Origin: Candidatus Pantoea floridensis
Lineage (GTDB): Bacteria > Pseudomonadota > Gammaproteobacteria > Enterobacterales > Enterobacteriaceae
Assembly (NCBI RefSeq): GCF_900215435.1
Contig: NZ_OCMY01000001.1
Location: 1,116,001-1,180,000, forward strand
Length of the DNA stretch: 64,000 nucleotides
Reading direction: 5' to 3'
This document shows, in pieces, positions 31,840-44,304 of the stretch. The notes under the pieces were generated by a model. That model was given only the letters and a program-made list of their open reading frames with translations, was not told the DNA's origin and searched no databases. Made by a program: the position numbers and the translations under genes. Position 1 is the stretch's first letter, and every line of letters begins with the position of its first letter.

Positions 31840-33323
31840 GCCATCACCCCCAACAAACGGGCGACGGTGTCACGATCCGAATAATCTAAGCGGCGGTTAC
31901 CAATGATTTGATAATCTTCGTGGCCTTTTCCGGCCACTAGCACGATGTCATCCGCGCGGGCTTGCATGACGGCGTTGGTCACCGCTTGCGCACGCCCTGC
32001 GACTACGCGTGCGCGGCCTGGATCGAGCAGCCCAGTGAGAATGTCATTCACAATGGACATCGGCTCTTCGCTGCGCGGATTATCGTCGGTGATCACCACG
32101 ATGTCGGAGAATTGCTCAGCAATTGCACCCATCAATGGGCGTTTGCCTTTATCACGATCGCCACCGCAGCCAAACACGCACCAAAGCTGACCTTTACAGT
32201 GCAGACGCGCGGCTTCCAACGCTTTCTCCAGCGCATCCGGCGTGTGAGCGTAATCGACAACAACCGTAGGTTTTTCTGGTGCGGTGAAGACTTCCATGCG
32301 ACCACAAACCGGTAACAACTGTGGCGCAGTCGCTACCAACGCATCGAGCGGATAATCCAGCGTCAGCAATGTCGCCAGCGCCAGCAGCAAATTGCTGACG
32401 TTGAAAGCGCCCATCAGGCGGCTATCAAACTCACCGTCGCCCCAGCTGGAGCTGAATTGAATATGTGCGCCACCATCGTGGTAATCCACCGCCGTGGCTT
32501 TGAGCCAGCGGCCATGGCAGCCAGATTGCAGATTATTTTCCATAGTCACCGCTACGGCATCCGGCAATTTTGCCAGCCAGCGACGTCCTACTTCATCATC
32601 GGCATTGATAATGGCTTCGGCCACCTGATGCTCAGAGAACAGTAGCCATTTGGCAGATTCGTAGCCCTGCATATCACCATGATAATCAAGGTGATCGCGG
32701 CTTAGATTGGTAAATACCGCCGCGGCAAACGGCAGCGCTGCGACGCGGTGCTGCACCAAACCGTGTGAAGACACTTCCATTGCTGTCAGGGTTGCGCCCT
32801 GCCCGACCAAATCATTCAGAACGTGTTGCACATCTACCGCGGAACCGGTGGTGTTTTCAGTTGCCACCAGTTGACCGTAAAGACCATTGCCCACCGTGCC
32901 CATCACTGCGCCAGTTTCACCCAGCAGATTGGCCCACTGCGCCATCAGTTGTGTGGTGGTGGTTTTACCGTTGGTGCCGGTCACACCAATTAATTTCAGT
33001 TTGCTCGCAGGCTGCTGATAAAAGCGTCCGGCCAGTGCAGAGAGACGCTGCTGTAACTGCGCCAGATAAATAACCGGGACGCCATGCATCTCGCGGATAT
33101 CTCCATCGCTGGCTTCGCCTTCGGCCTCGGCAATGACTGCCGCCACGCCTTGTGCGATAGCCTGCGGAATAAAACGACGTCCATCAGCATGATGGCCCGC
33201 CACGGCGATAAACAGATCGCCAGAAGCCGCCGCGCGGCTGTCTAGTGTCATGTCACGGAGTGGACGCGCCGGCGCACCCGGCACCCACGGGGCCAGTAAG
33301 TCGCGCAGGTTACGATCTGTCAC
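31836..33323 (-). CDS. murE: UDP-MurNAc-tripeptide synthetase MurE (meso-diaminopimelate-adding)
   Basis: A 495-residue Mur ligase adding the third peptide residue. The ATP loop [15 protein letters not shown] lies near residue 110, and DNPRSEEP carries the DNPR motif that specifies meso-diaminopimelate, as expected for a Gram-negative wall. The start is the GTG at 33323: it gives [16 protein letters not shown], collinear with E. coli MurE, and GAGGAA lies just upstream. Another in-frame GTG at 33335 would add four residues but lacks a ribosome-binding site. It overlaps the end of ftsI by 14 bases. Confidence 0.97.
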   Translation of the reverse strand: MTDRNLRDLLAPWVPGAPARPLRDMTLDSRAAASGDLFIAVAGHHADGRRFIPQAIAQGVAAVIAEAEGEASDGDIREMHGVPVIYLAQLQQRLSALAGRFYQQPASKLKLIGVTGTNGKTTTTQLMAQWANLLGETGAVMGTVGNGLYGQLVATENTTGSAVDVQHVLNDLVGQGATLTAMEVSSHGLVQHRVAALPFAAAVFTNLSRDHLDYHGDMQGYESAKWLLFSEHQVAEAIINADDEVGRRWLAKLPDAVAVTMENNLQSGCHGRWLKATAVDYHDGGAHIQFSSSWGDGEFDSRLMGAFNVSNLLLALATLLTLDYPLDALVATAPQLLPVCGRMEVFTAPEKPTVVVDYAHTPDALEKALEAARLHCKGQLWCVFGCGGDRDKGKRPLMGAIAEQFSDIVVITDDNPRSEEPMSIVNDILTGLLDPGRARVVAGRAQAVTNAVMQARADDIVLVAGKGHEDYQIIGNRRLDYSDRDTVARLLGVMA

Positions 33324-35076
33324 TTGATTCCTCACTTCTATTCTTCACCAACTCGTTCTTATCAACCGTTGGCAGCGCATCAGGTTCAATGTTCATGGTA
33401 CGTAACACGCCGCCCATGATGGCGCCAAACACCGGTGCTGAAACCGCACCACCATAATATTTACCGGCCTGTGGATCGTTGATAACCACAACCAACGCAA
33501 AACGAGGATGACTGGCAGGCGCAACGCCTGCGGTATAAGCAATGTATTTATTGACGTAACGACCATCCGGTCCCACCTTTTTGGCGGTACCGGTTTTAAT
33601 GGCAATGCGATAGCCTTTGATGGCGGCTTTGACGCCGCCGCCGCCTGGCAACGCCACGCTTTCCATCATATGCATCACCGTTCTCACCAGGTCTTCCTGG
33701 AAAACGCGTTCACCCGCTACCGGCGGGTCAACTTTGGTGATCGACAGCGGGCGGTTAATGCCATAGCTGCCAATGGTTGCGTAGACTCGCGCTAACTGTA
33801 ACGGCGTTACCATTAGCCCGTAGCCGAAAGAGAAGGTGGCCCTCTCTATGTCAGACCACCGTTGTTTTTGAGGGTATAAGCCACTGCTTTCCCCGACCAG
33901 CCCCAAATTGGTCGGTTTACCCAGGCCAAAGCGCGCATAAGTATCTACAAGCGCTGAGGAGGGCATCGCTAACGCCAAACGTGAAACCCCGACGTTACTC
34001 GACTTCTGTAAAACCCCGGTAAGGGTTAATTCGCTGTAGCGCGCCACGTCTTTGATCTCATGACCATTCACGCGGTACGGCACGGTATTTAGGACGCTAT
34101 TTTCTTTCACCACGCCACGCTGTAAAGCCGTCATCACCACCATCGGTTTCACGGTGGAACCCGGTTCGAAAATATCGGTGATGGCGCGGTTACGCATGAC
34201 ATCTTTCGGCGTGTTGCTGAGATTATTCGGGTTATAAGCGGGGCTATTTGCCATTGCCAGCACTTCACCGGTGTTCACATCCACCAGCACCGCAGTGCCC
34301 GACTCCGCTTTGTTGAAGGCCACGGCGTTATTCAGTTCGCGGTAAACCAGCGCTTGTAGACGTTCATCAATGCTCAGCGTCAGGTTATGTGCCGCACGGC
34401 TATCAACCGAGGAGATATCTTCGATTACGCGGCCGTTGCGGTCTTTACGCACAGTACGTTCGCCTGGTGCGCCAGTCAGCCATTTGTCGAAGCTCTTTTC
34501 GATGCCTTCGATGCCCTGGCCATCGATGTTGGTGAAACCAATCAGGTGCGCGGTAACCTGGCCCGCGGGATAATAACGACGCGACTCTTCACGCAGATAA
34601 ATGCCCGGCAGTTTAAGTTTTTTTACGTACTCGCCAATCGCTGGATTTACCTGACGCGCCAGATATACAAAGCGTCCTTTTGGGTTGGCGTTAACTCGGG
34701 ATGCGAGCTGATCCAGTGGAATCGATAAGGCATCAGACAGGGCTTTCCAGCGACCATCCAGTGATACACCGCCGTGCTCATGAAGCTCTTTGGGATCGGC
34801 CCAGATCGCATTTACCGGCACGCTTACCGCCAGCGGACGTCCCGCTCGATCGCTGATCATGCCGCGCGCTGTGGGCACCGCCTGAACGCGCAGCGAACGT
34901 AAATCGCCCTCTTTAACCAGTTTATCGGGGTTGATCACCTGCAGCCACGCTACGCGCGACAGCAGTCCGCCCAGCGCCAGTAAAATGCAACCGCACAGTA
35001 ACGCAAAACGCCAGCTTACAAAGCTGGCCTTATCTTCTTGTTTTTTTAACTTCAGCGTTTTGCCTGCGCCACTCAT
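33310..35076 (-). CDS. ftsI: Septal peptidoglycan transpeptidase FtsI (PBP3)
   Basis: A 588-residue bitopic protein that cross-links septal peptidoglycan with FtsW. It has a basic cytoplasmic tail, one membrane helix ([16 protein letters not shown]), the pedestal domain, and the transpeptidase motifs STVK (active serine about residue 307), SSN and KTGTA. The start at 35076 gives [19 protein letters not shown] and the E. coli length. An upstream in-frame ATG (35133) overlaps ftsL and is rejected. The C-terminal tail after [12 protein letters not shown] is variable, as expected for the processed end. Confidence 0.97.
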   Translation of the reverse strand: MSGAGKTLKLKKQEDKASFVSWRFALLCGCILLALGGLLSRVAWLQVINPDKLVKEGDLRSLRVQAVPTARGMISDRAGRPLAVSVPVNAIWADPKELHEHGGVSLDGRWKALSDALSIPLDQLASRVNANPKGRFVYLARQVNPAIGEYVKKLKLPGIYLREESRRYYPAGQVTAHLIGFTNIDGQGIEGIEKSFDKWLTGAPGERTVRKDRNGRVIEDISSVDSRAAHNLTLSIDERLQALVYRELNNAVAFNKAESGTAVLVDVNTGEVLAMANSPAYNPNNLSNTPKDVMRNRAITDIFEPGSTVKPMVVMTALQRGVVKENSVLNTVPYRVNGHEIKDVARYSELTLTGVLQKSSNVGVSRLALAMPSSALVDTYARFGLGKPTNLGLVGESSGLYPQKQRWSDIERATFSFGYGLMVTPLQLARVYATIGSYGINRPLSITKVDPPVAGERVFQEDLVRTVMHMMESVALPGGGGVKAAIKGYRIAIKTGTAKKVGPDGRYVNKYIAYTAGVAPASHPRFALVVVINDPQAGKYYGGAVSAPVFGAIMGGVLRTMNIEPDALPTVDKNELVKNRSEESSDRS

Positions 35077-35092
35077 TGAGTTCTGCGATTCC

Positions 35093-35413
35093 TTATTTCT
35101 GCACCACAATATTTTCCTGTGAAGGATCAACATGCTGCATTTGCAGTTTATCGGTTGCTATCCGCTCTACCCGGCTATGATCGCCGAGCGCGTTTTCTTC
35201 AAGAATCAGGTTGCGCCATTCGATATCAAGCGCGTCACGCTCCAGCACCAGCTGTTCACGTTGCGCCGTCAGCAGACGCGTTTTATGCGTAGTCGTCACA
35301 ACCAAGACTGAGGAGACCAGCACGGCCACCAACAGCAGCACCGGTATCTTGCCAAATCGCAGCAGGTCCCCCCCGATGACGCCCGGTAAGCTATGGCGCT
35401 CGTTGCCGATCAT
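35093..35413 (-). CDS. ftsL: Cell-division protein FtsL
   Basis: A 106-residue bitopic division protein that forms a coiled coil with FtsB and activates FtsWI. One membrane helix ([17 protein letters not shown]) is followed by a periplasmic heptad region ([20 protein letters not shown]) and the conserved [20 protein letters not shown]. It is about 15 residues shorter than E. coli FtsL, lacking part of the cytoplasmic N-terminus. The gene overlaps rsmH by 4 bases. Confidence 0.95.
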   Translation of the reverse strand: MIGNERHSLPGVIGGDLLRFGKIPVLLLVAVLVSSVLVVTTTHKTRLLTAQREQLVLERDALDIEWRNLILEENALGDHSRVERIATDKLQMQHVDPSQENIVVQK

Positions 35414-36351
35414 GACGCGGTTCGCTCCGCGATACGCAATACCGAACTGCGCGCTCGTGGGTTTTCGTTCACTTCGGCTTCGCCGGGGATCAGCTTGCCA
35501 AGCGTTTTCAATTCACGGCCGCCCAAGGCTTTAAGCTGCGCTTCAGTCATTGGGATCCCGGCCGGCACCTGCGGACCACGGCTCTGATCGCGCATAAAAC
35601 GCTTCACTAAGCGATCTTCCAGCGAATGGAAACTGATGATCGATAATCTACCGCCGGGAGCAAGAACTGATAATGCGCCCTTCAACGCGGTATCGATCTC
35701 TTCCAGCTCGCTGTTGATCCAGATACGAATCGCCTGGAAGGTACGCGTCGCCGGATGCTTGAACTTGTCTTTCACCGGCATTGCCGCAGCGATAACCGTG
35801 GCCAGTTCTTTGGTGCGCGTCATTGGCTGTTCACGATTGCGCTCAACGATGGCGCGCGCGATACGTTTACCAAAACGCTCTTCACCGTAGGTTTTAATCA
35901 CGAAGGCGATATCGGCCTCTTCAGCGCTCATTAGCCACTCTGCTGCCGACTGCCCACGCGTGGGGTCCATGCGCATATCCAGTGGTCCATCACGCATGAA
36001 GGAGAAGCCACGTTCGGCATCATCCAGCTGCGGTGAAGAGACGCCAAGATCAAGCAAAACGCCATCGATCTTGCCCGTCAGCCCGCGTGCTTCGACATAC
36101 TCCGCCAGCGCCGAAAATGGCCCATGAACGATCGAAAAACGGGGATCTTTTATCTCAGCGGCTGCGGCTATCGCTTGCGGATCGCGATCAATCGCTATCA
36201 ATTGCCCTTTCTCGCCAAGCTGCGAAAGGATTAAGCGCGAGTGACCGCCGCGACCAAAAGTGCCGTCAATATAAATGCCGTCTTCCCTGATATTGAGGCC
36301 GTTAACCGCCTCATCCAGCAGCACTGTGGTGTGTTTAAAATTTTCCTGCAT
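35410..36351 (-). CDS. rsmH: 16S rRNA (cytosine-1402-N4)-methyltransferase RsmH (MraW)
   Basis: A 313-residue S-adenosylmethionine-dependent methyltransferase that makes N4-methyl-C1402 in the ribosomal P site. The nucleotide-binding [13 protein letters not shown] and AIDRDPQA, the [19 protein letters not shown] loop and the C-terminal [15 protein letters not shown] are diagnostic. It is the second gene of the mra cluster, two bases after mraZ. Confidence 0.98.
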   Translation of the reverse strand: MQENFKHTTVLLDEAVNGLNIREDGIYIDGTFGRGGHSRLILSQLGEKGQLIAIDRDPQAIAAAAEIKDPRFSIVHGPFSALAEYVEARGLTGKIDGVLLDLGVSSPQLDDAERGFSFMRDGPLDMRMDPTRGQSAAEWLMSAEEADIAFVIKTYGEERFGKRIARAIVERNREQPMTRTKELATVIAAAMPVKDKFKHPATRTFQAIRIWINSELEEIDTALKGALSVLAPGGRLSIISFHSLEDRLVKRFMRDQSRGPQVPAGIPMTEAQLKALGGRELKTLGKLIPGEAEVNENPRARSSVLRIAERTAS

Positions 36352-36353
36352 AG

Positions 36354-36812
36354 CTATAGCGACAAGTCCTGCAACCGCTCAGATAAAGGCTCCTGAGCCG
36401 ACTGTTCTGTGTCAATATCATCCTTAACTTGTTGATACCAGGTCTGTTCATCCCACAGCTCAAACTTGTTGAACTGTCCAACCAGCATCACTTCTTTGCT
36501 CAGGCCTGCATGTTGTCGCAGCGTATTCGCCAACAACAAACGGCCCGCATTATCCATCTGACACTCACTAGCATGTCCTAACAGCAATCGCTGCACGCGA
36601 CGCTCGCTGGGATTCATGCTGGATAAGCGAGAGAGCTTTTTCTCAATAATTTCCCATTCGGGCAGGGTATAAAGCAGCAGGCATGGCTGGTGGAGGTCAA
36701 TGGTGCATACCATTTGCCCCTGAGACTCTGCGACAAGCAATTCACGATAGCGTGTTGGTACTGCTAATCGTCCTTTGCTGTCGAGATTGACTAACGTTGC
36801 TCCACGGAACAT
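36354..36812 (-). CDS. mraZ: Transcriptional regulator MraZ
   Basis: A 152-residue protein with two AbrB-like halves that assembles into a ring and represses its own cluster by binding TGGGN-type repeats near the promoter. The halves contain [15 protein letters not shown] and the second copy [15 protein letters not shown]. The start at 36812 ([15 protein letters not shown]) matches E. coli MraZ and its length; an ATG 18 bases upstream is disfavoured. Three properly spaced operator repeats lie just upstream. Confidence 0.97.
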   Translation of the reverse strand: MFRGATLVNLDSKGRLAVPTRYRELLVAESQGQMVCTIDLHQPCLLLYTLPEWEIIEKKLSRLSSMNPSERRVQRLLLGHASECQMDNAGRLLLANTLRQHAGLSKEVMLVGQFNKFELWDEQTWYQQVKDDIDTEQSAQEPLSERLQDLSL

Positions 36813-36842
36813 GCCAGCCTTACCCCTCAATCACCCGTTTTC

Positions 36843-36867
36843 ACCACTTTATCCCACTTTTTACCAC
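36843..36867 (-). promoter_or_regulatory. MraZ operator: three direct repeats
   Basis: On the minus strand GTGGT, GTGGG and GTGGT occur at an exact 10-base period, each followed by an A-rich 5-base spacer. This is the arrangement described for the E. coli MraZ target. The repeats lie just downstream of the predicted -10, so bound MraZ would block the mra promoter. Confidence 0.85.
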
Positions 36868-36873
36868 GAAACG

Positions 36874-36903
36874 AGTTTACGGAGCCGATGAAATCCTTGT
36901 CAA
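36874..36903 (-). promoter_or_regulatory. mra (division and cell-wall cluster) promoter
   Basis: On the minus strand TTGACA (36903-36898) and TAAACT (36879-36874) are separated by 18 bases. This is a consensus -35 with a fair -10, placed upstream of the MraZ repeats and mraZ. It should drive the long mraZ-to-lpxC transcript. Confidence 0.85.
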
Positions 36904-37283
36904 GCCGCAACGGCAAGTGAATATCACTATTTACATCGCGTGAAATTAATCCGGGAGGGAATAAAAGGGTAATAAGTAGAGAAATAAAAAATTAACCTGA
37001 TGAATAGTTGAATAAATTTTTTCGCAATGTGAAAAGTGGCGAAAAATAAAACGCTGTCAGGCAAAAATATATTTGCCCCGTAATATGCGACAGCGGCTGC
37101 ATTTTAGGGGATTTCTGAAAGGAAGCCCAGCACCATCACAACAGCTCTGCTAGCAGCTACTGCTGAATATGTAAACAAATACGAAAAGTCAGTGGGGATA
37201 AATTGTTAGATAGGGTGGCGATAATTTACGCTTTTTTACGCCTGGCGCATTTGAGCAAAATAGTTGTGAAGATAATAAAGCGC
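36904..37283. other. cra-mraZ intergenic region
   Basis: No gene is visible between the mra promoter and the cra hairpin. The region is AT-rich. It holds an inverted repeat GGCAAA-aatata-TTTGCC (37060-37077), which could be a regulator site or an RNA hairpin. No Cra-type palindrome was found. Confidence 0.4.
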
Positions 37284-37299
37284 GGGCAGAGAACTGCCC
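37284..37299 (-). terminator. Hairpin after cra
   Basis: GGGCAG-TTCT-CTGCCC on the minus strand lies just after the cra stop. The sequence that follows (GCGCTTTATTA) is only moderately T-rich, so this is a possible terminator. Confidence 0.5.
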
Positions 37300-37305
37300 A
37301 CACTT

Positions 37306-38316
37306 TCATTTAGTGCGACGACTTAATTGTCCGCGGCGGAATAAATTACGGCGAATGCGCGTTAAACCCGGCTTCGGTTTCCGCGGCTCATCTAATGAGG
37401 CTAATACCAGCTCAAGAACTCTTTCCGCAACATCGCGGTGACGCTGCCCCACTGCCAGGACCGGGCATTCCAGGAAATCCAACAGTTCGTGGTCACCAAA
37501 GGTGGCAATCGCCAGATCGGTGGGTAAACGACCATCGCGCTTGAGCGTGATATCCATCACCCCTTGTAACAGGCCAAATGAGGTTGTGAATAGTGCGTCC
37601 GGCATCGGATGATCTTCGAGGTACTTTTCAAACAGCGTTGCCGCCGCAGCACGATCGAAGCTATTGCAGTAGATGTAATCGATTGGTCGCGCGTCATCCT
37701 TCCACGCATCGCGAAAGCCCAATTCACGCAAAAAACTGACCGACAGCTCCGGCAGCGCGCCAAGGAACAGCACATTTTTAACCGGAAGCTGACGCAATTC
37801 AGCGGCCAGCATCTGCGCATCATCCTGATCGGCACCCACAACACTGGTGAAGTGCTCACGGTCCAGCGCGCGGTCCAGCGCGATAATTGGCAAAGGATCG
37901 TTAATCCAGCGCTGATAGAACGGATGCTCAGGCGGCAGCGAGGTGGAAACAATGATGGCGTCCACCTGGCGCTGCAATAGATGCTCGATACAGCGCATTT
38001 CGTTATCTGGCTGATCTTCCGAGCAGGCAATCAACAGTTGATAACCACGTTGACGCGCCTGACGCTCAAGATAGTTAGCGATACGCGTATAACTGGTATT
38101 TTCCAAATCAGGGATCACCAGGCCAATTGAGCGCGTGCGTCCGGCGCGAAGGCCTGCCGCGACGGCATTGGGGTGATAATTGTGTTCACGCACCACCGCC
38201 ATGACTTTCTCGACGGTTTTTTCGCTGACACGATACTGCCGCGCTTTGCCATTGATTACGTAGCTGGCGGTGGTGCGCGACACGCCTGCCAGGCGCGCAA
38301 TTTCATCCAGTTTCAC
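37306..38316 (-). CDS. cra: Catabolite repressor/activator Cra (FruR)
   Basis: A 336-residue LacI-family regulator that senses fructose-1-phosphate (and reportedly fructose-1,6-bisphosphate) and shifts carbon flow between glycolysis and gluconeogenesis. The N-terminal helix-turn-helix [20 protein letters not shown] and hinge [20 protein letters not shown] are followed by a periplasmic-binding-protein-like effector domain. The last segment [20 protein letters not shown] is characteristic of Cra. Position and direction relative to ilvH and mraZ are as in E. coli. Confidence 0.97.
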   Translation of the reverse strand: MKLDEIARLAGVSRTTASYVINGKARQYRVSEKTVEKVMAVVREHNYHPNAVAAGLRAGRTRSIGLVIPDLENTSYTRIANYLERQARQRGYQLLIACSEDQPDNEMRCIEHLLQRQVDAIIVSTSLPPEHPFYQRWINDPLPIIALDRALDREHFTSVVGADQDDAQMLAAELRQLPVKNVLFLGALPELSVSFLRELGFRDAWKDDARPIDYIYCNSFDRAAAATLFEKYLEDHPMPDALFTTSFGLLQGVMDITLKRDGRLPTDLAIATFGDHELLDFLECPVLAVGQRHRDVAERVLELVLASLDEPRKPKPGLTRIRRNLFRRGQLSRRTK

Positions 38317-38455
38317 GATGACACCTTAATTCTGATAAGCCAGCGCTGGCGAAAATATCCGCAGAGTAGCTAAGGATAAAACATTTGTAACATCTAACCG
38401 CAGAAAAGTACGCTGAGCAACCGCTTTTCTCCAGCATCTTGCCGAAGCGCATAAA

Positions 38456-38483
38456 ATAAAAAAACCCGGCATTTCGCCGGGTT
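38456..38483 (-). terminator. Intrinsic terminator of ilvIH
   Basis: AACCCGGC (38463-38470) and GCCGGGTT (38476-38483) form a perfect 8-base-pair stem with loop ATTTC. On the minus strand a T-run follows directly. It lies 30 bases after the ilvH stop. Confidence 0.9.
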
Positions 38484-38513
38484 AGCACAGAATATGATGG
38501 TTACGGTGCGTTA

Positions 38514-39005
38514 TTAGCGCATAACGCGATCGCCACGTGATACGCCAACGATTCCTGAACGTGCCACTTCAACAATTTCCGCCACGTCACGAACCGTGTT
38601 GAGAAACGCGTCGAGTTTATCGCTCGTTCCCGCTAGCTGAACCGTGTAAAGCGTTGGTGTGACGTCAATAATCTGCCCACGGAAAATCTCCGCACTGCGT
38701 TTCACCTCTTCACGACCGTAGCCGCTAGCCTGAATTTTCACCAGCATGATTTCGCGTTCAACATAGGCGCCCTGCCCCAGCTCGCTGACACGTAACACGT
38801 CAACCAGCTTGTGCAATTGCTTTTCGATCTGCTCCAGCACTTTCGCATCGCCAACCGTTTGGATGGTCATACGCGATAGCGTGGGGTCATCGGTGGGCGC
38901 CACGGTAAGACTTTCGATGTTATAGCCGCGTTGCGAGAAAAGCCCCACTACGCGGGACAATGCGCCGGATTCGTTTTCCAGCAGAACCGATAAAATACGA
39001 CGCAT
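38514..39005 (-). CDS. ilvH: Acetolactate synthase III small (regulatory) subunit IlvH
   Basis: A 163-residue regulatory subunit with an N-terminal ACT domain ([20 protein letters not shown]) that gives valine feedback inhibition and raises the activity of IlvI. A second ferredoxin-like C-terminal domain follows. The start at 39005 matches E. coli IlvH in sequence and length; an upstream in-frame ATG (39035) overlaps ilvI and is rejected. It is two bases after ilvI and ends at a strong terminator. Confidence 0.97.
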   Translation of the reverse strand: MRRILSVLLENESGALSRVVGLFSQRGYNIESLTVAPTDDPTLSRMTIQTVGDAKVLEQIEKQLHKLVDVLRVSELGQGAYVEREIMLVKIQASGYGREEVKRSAEIFRGQIIDVTPTLYTVQLAGTSDKLDAFLNTVRDVAEIVEVARSGIVGVSRGDRVMR

Positions 39006-39007
39006 AA

Positions 39008-40732
39008 TTAAGTCCTCTCCGTTTTGCTCAACCACATCTCATCCATCGAACCACCGCGAATCTGCATCGGGTAAACGTGCTCGCTGCCGTCAATATTCAC
39101 ATCAACAAACACCAGACGCCCTTTCGCCAATGTATCCAGCGCCAGCTGCAGCTTCTCTTCCAGCTCAGCAGGATGATGAATCGCGATACCCACATGACCG
39201 TACGCTTCCGCCAGACGAACGAAGTCCGGTAGCGACTGCATGTAAGACTGAGAGTGGCGACCAGAGTAAATCATGTCCTGCCACTGCTTAACCATGCCGA
39301 GGAAGCCGTTGTTAAGGTTCAGCACCAGCACCGGCAAATCGTACTGCAGCGCAGTAGAGAGTTCCTGAATGTTCATCTGGATACTGCCATCGCCGGTCAC
39401 GCAAATAACCGTTTCATCCGGCAGCGCCATCTTCACGCCCAGCGCAGCAGGCAGGCCGAAGCCCATGGTGCCCAGGCCGCCGGAGTTGATCCAACGACGT
39501 GGTTTGTCGAATTGGTAATAAAGCGCAGCGAACATCTGATGCTGGCCCACGTCGGAGGTGACGTAAGCTTCGCCTTTCGTCAGACGACAGATGGTTTCGA
39601 TGACCGCCTGCGGTTTAATTTTGTCGCTGCTGCGATCAAATTCCAGGCATTTACGACTGCGCCAGCCTTCAATGGTTTGCCACCAATCGCGCAGGCTATC
39701 AAGCTCCTGCTTCGCATCGCTTTGTGCCAACAGTTCAAGCATTTGCGCCAGCGTCTGTTTCGCATCACCGACAATTGGAATATCTGCGCTGACGGTTTTT
39801 GAAATCGAGGTTGGATCAACGTCGATATGCATGATGGTGGCATTCGGGCAGTACTTCGCCAGGTTGTTGGTGGTGCGATCGTCGAAACGCACGCCAATCC
39901 CGAAAATCAGGTCAGCGTTATGCATGGTCATGTTAGCTTCGTAGGTGCCGTGCATACCAAGCATGCCAACGCTCTGACGATGTGTGCCGGGGAATACACC
40001 CAAGCCCATCAGCGACATGGTTACCGGTATATTGAGTTGCTCAGCCAGCTGCAGCAGCTCAGCTTCACAGCCGGACATAATCGCACCGCCGCCCGCGTAA
40101 ATCACCGGCTTATGCGCCGCCAGCAATGTTTGCAGTGCGCGCTTAATCTGGCCTTTATGGCCCTGAATCGTTGGATTGTAAGAGCGCATGCTCACGGTTT
40201 CCGGCCAGACGTAAGGCAATTTATTAGCCGGATTGAGGATATCTTTTGGTAGATCGATAACCACCGGGCCCGGACGACCGCTCGCCGCCAGCCAGAAGGC
40301 CTTTTTCAGCACGGTTGGAATCTCTTCGGTGCTTTTTACCAGGAAGCTGTGCTTCACCACCGGGCGGGAGATGCCGACCATGTCGCACTCCTGGAACGCA
40401 TCGTAGCCGATGAGCGAAGAAGGCACCTGACCCGACAGAATCACCATCGGGATAGAGTCCATATAGGCGGTTGCAATGCCGGTAATGGCATTGGTGGCGC
40501 CAGGACCCGAAGTTACCAGCACTACGCCCACTTCGCCGGTGGCGCGCGCCAGGCCATCGGCCATGTGCACCGCGCCTTGTTCATGACGGACCAATACGTG
40601 GTCAATTCCACCGACCGTTTGCAGTGCATCGTAAATATCGAGCACCGCTCCGCCCGGATAGCCGAATACCTGCTTAACGCCCTGATCGATTAACGAACGG
40701 ACGACCATTTCGGCTCCTGACAACATCTCCAT
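39008..40732 (-). CDS. ilvI: Acetolactate synthase III large (catalytic) subunit IlvI
   Basis: A 574-residue thiamine-diphosphate and FAD enzyme that condenses pyruvate with pyruvate or 2-oxobutyrate, starting valine, leucine and isoleucine synthesis. The catalytic glutamate is in [14 protein letters not shown], and the ThDP motif runs from [12 protein letters not shown] to LNLNN. The start at 40732 follows GGAGGCAGAAA, an excellent ribosome-binding site, and gives [14 protein letters not shown] as in E. coli. The frame stays open 31 codons upstream without conservation. In E. coli the operon is Lrp-activated. Confidence 0.98.
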   Translation of the reverse strand: MEMLSGAEMVVRSLIDQGVKQVFGYPGGAVLDIYDALQTVGGIDHVLVRHEQGAVHMADGLARATGEVGVVLVTSGPGATNAITGIATAYMDSIPMVILSGQVPSSLIGYDAFQECDMVGISRPVVKHSFLVKSTEEIPTVLKKAFWLAASGRPGPVVIDLPKDILNPANKLPYVWPETVSMRSYNPTIQGHKGQIKRALQTLLAAHKPVIYAGGGAIMSGCEAELLQLAEQLNIPVTMSLMGLGVFPGTHRQSVGMLGMHGTYEANMTMHNADLIFGIGVRFDDRTTNNLAKYCPNATIMHIDVDPTSISKTVSADIPIVGDAKQTLAQMLELLAQSDAKQELDSLRDWWQTIEGWRSRKCLEFDRSSDKIKPQAVIETICRLTKGEAYVTSDVGQHQMFAALYYQFDKPRRWINSGGLGTMGFGLPAALGVKMALPDETVICVTGDGSIQMNIQELSTALQYDLPVLVLNLNNGFLGMVKQWQDMIYSGRHSQSYMQSLPDFVRLAEAYGHVGIAIHHPAELEEKLQLALDTLAKGRLVFVDVNIDGSEHVYPMQIRGGSMDEMWLSKTERT

Positions 40733-41404
40733 TTTCTGCCTCCAGGCTTGAGGGACTGAATCCACTGACGTTCGCGTTTCCCGCACGCCACTGATATCCG
40801 GCCCCCGCATACCAATTAAGATCAAAACCTTATGTTTATGCTCAGAAGACGGCGTTCATTTCCGCCTTCCAGGTACAGGGAATCTACTTGAGTTAATTCT
40901 TCTGAGAGTAGGTCGATTACCATAACCGCAGACAACCCGGCCTGCAAACGCCAGCACGCCACCTCACGTTCGATCCGGCAATAAAGGCACTGATGCGTGA
41001 TTATCGCCTGCGAGGATTAAACTAATGCTTTGTCATAACCTCAGAGGAAAATGCTGGATTGGAGATTATTTGCAGCGTGATATAAGAAATATGATTTTCA
41101 TATTACCTGGCCACTCAGGCCACAATCTTTTGGGATAATTACTTTCTGGCGTGATTAACTGGAAAATGCTTCGCTCACATCATATTCCTCTAAACAACAA
41201 GCTTTGTCCTGTTTTTACCACATCTTGCCCCAATCATTTAAAACGTTAAATAACAACAATTTAAAATAAATTCTATTTTATAAACGTTTGTTTAAGCTGC
41301 GGACTCTGCTTATCCAGCCGCTAATTAATGGCATTGCTCTGCTCAGCCGAAAAATCGCAGCACATCACCCTTTTGACTGCGCTAAAATACCCTTGCACTT
41401 GAGG
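40733..41404. other. ilvI-leuL divergent intergenic region (no leuO)
   Basis: E. coli has the LysR-type gene leuO here; no such gene or remnant is visible. The stretch is AT-rich, especially about 41215-41290. It should carry the ilvIH promoter and Lrp sites, but none could be assigned with confidence. A small inverted repeat TGGCC-actca-GGCCA is at 41108-41122. Confidence 0.5.
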
Positions 41405-41433
41405 TTGACTTCACTCGTCAATTCCAGTACCAA
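41405..41433 (+). promoter_or_regulatory. Predicted leu operon promoter
   Basis: TTGACT (41405-41410) is followed after 17 bases by TACCAA (41428-41433). The -35 is good and the -10 weak. It lies about 35 bases before the leader peptide start, as expected for the attenuated leu operon. Confidence 0.6.
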
Positions 41434-41466
41434 TATGTGCAGCACACAATTTACGAGGTTTGAGTC

Positions 41467-41550
41467 ATGTTTCATTCTTTCCGCCTACTCGGTCTACTAC
41501 TAAACGCATCCAGTTTGCGCGGTAGACTCGTGGGCGGAATCAATAACTGA
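41467..41550 (+). CDS. leuL: leu operon leader peptide LeuL
   Basis: A 27-residue leader peptide, MFHSFRLLGLLLNASSLRGR then LVGGINN. It contains a run of leucine codons (CTA CTC GGT CTA CTA CTA), including rare CTA codons, that makes ribosome stalling sensitive to charged leucyl-tRNA. The NASSLRGR core matches E. coli LeuL. GAGG precedes the ATG. The attenuator hairpin follows 22 bases after the stop. Confidence 0.93.
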   Translation: MFHSFRLLGLLLNASSLRGRLVGGINN

Positions 41551-41572
41551 TTCGAACCTGCAGAAGTTTAAG

Positions 41573-41600
41573 AAACCCGCGCCAATGCGCGGGTTTTTTT
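41573..41600 (+). terminator. leu operon attenuator
   Basis: AAACCCGCGC (41573-41582) and GCGCGGGTTT (41587-41596) form a 10-base-pair stem with loop CAAT, followed by a T-run. Together with leuL it provides leucine-controlled attenuation ahead of leuA. Confidence 0.93.
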
Positions 41601-41643
41601 ATGCTCGTAGCACCGGCAAAGTTAATGCAAAAGGAAGATTACG

Positions 41644-44300
<2,657 letters not shown>

Positions 44301-44304
44301 TAAA

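Noticed and set aside
40733..40825. 31-codon upstream extension of ilvI
   Set aside because: Not conserved with IlvI proteins; the ATG at 40732 has an excellent GGAGG site. It was considered as a leader peptide but has no run of Leu, Val or Ile codons and no attenuator.
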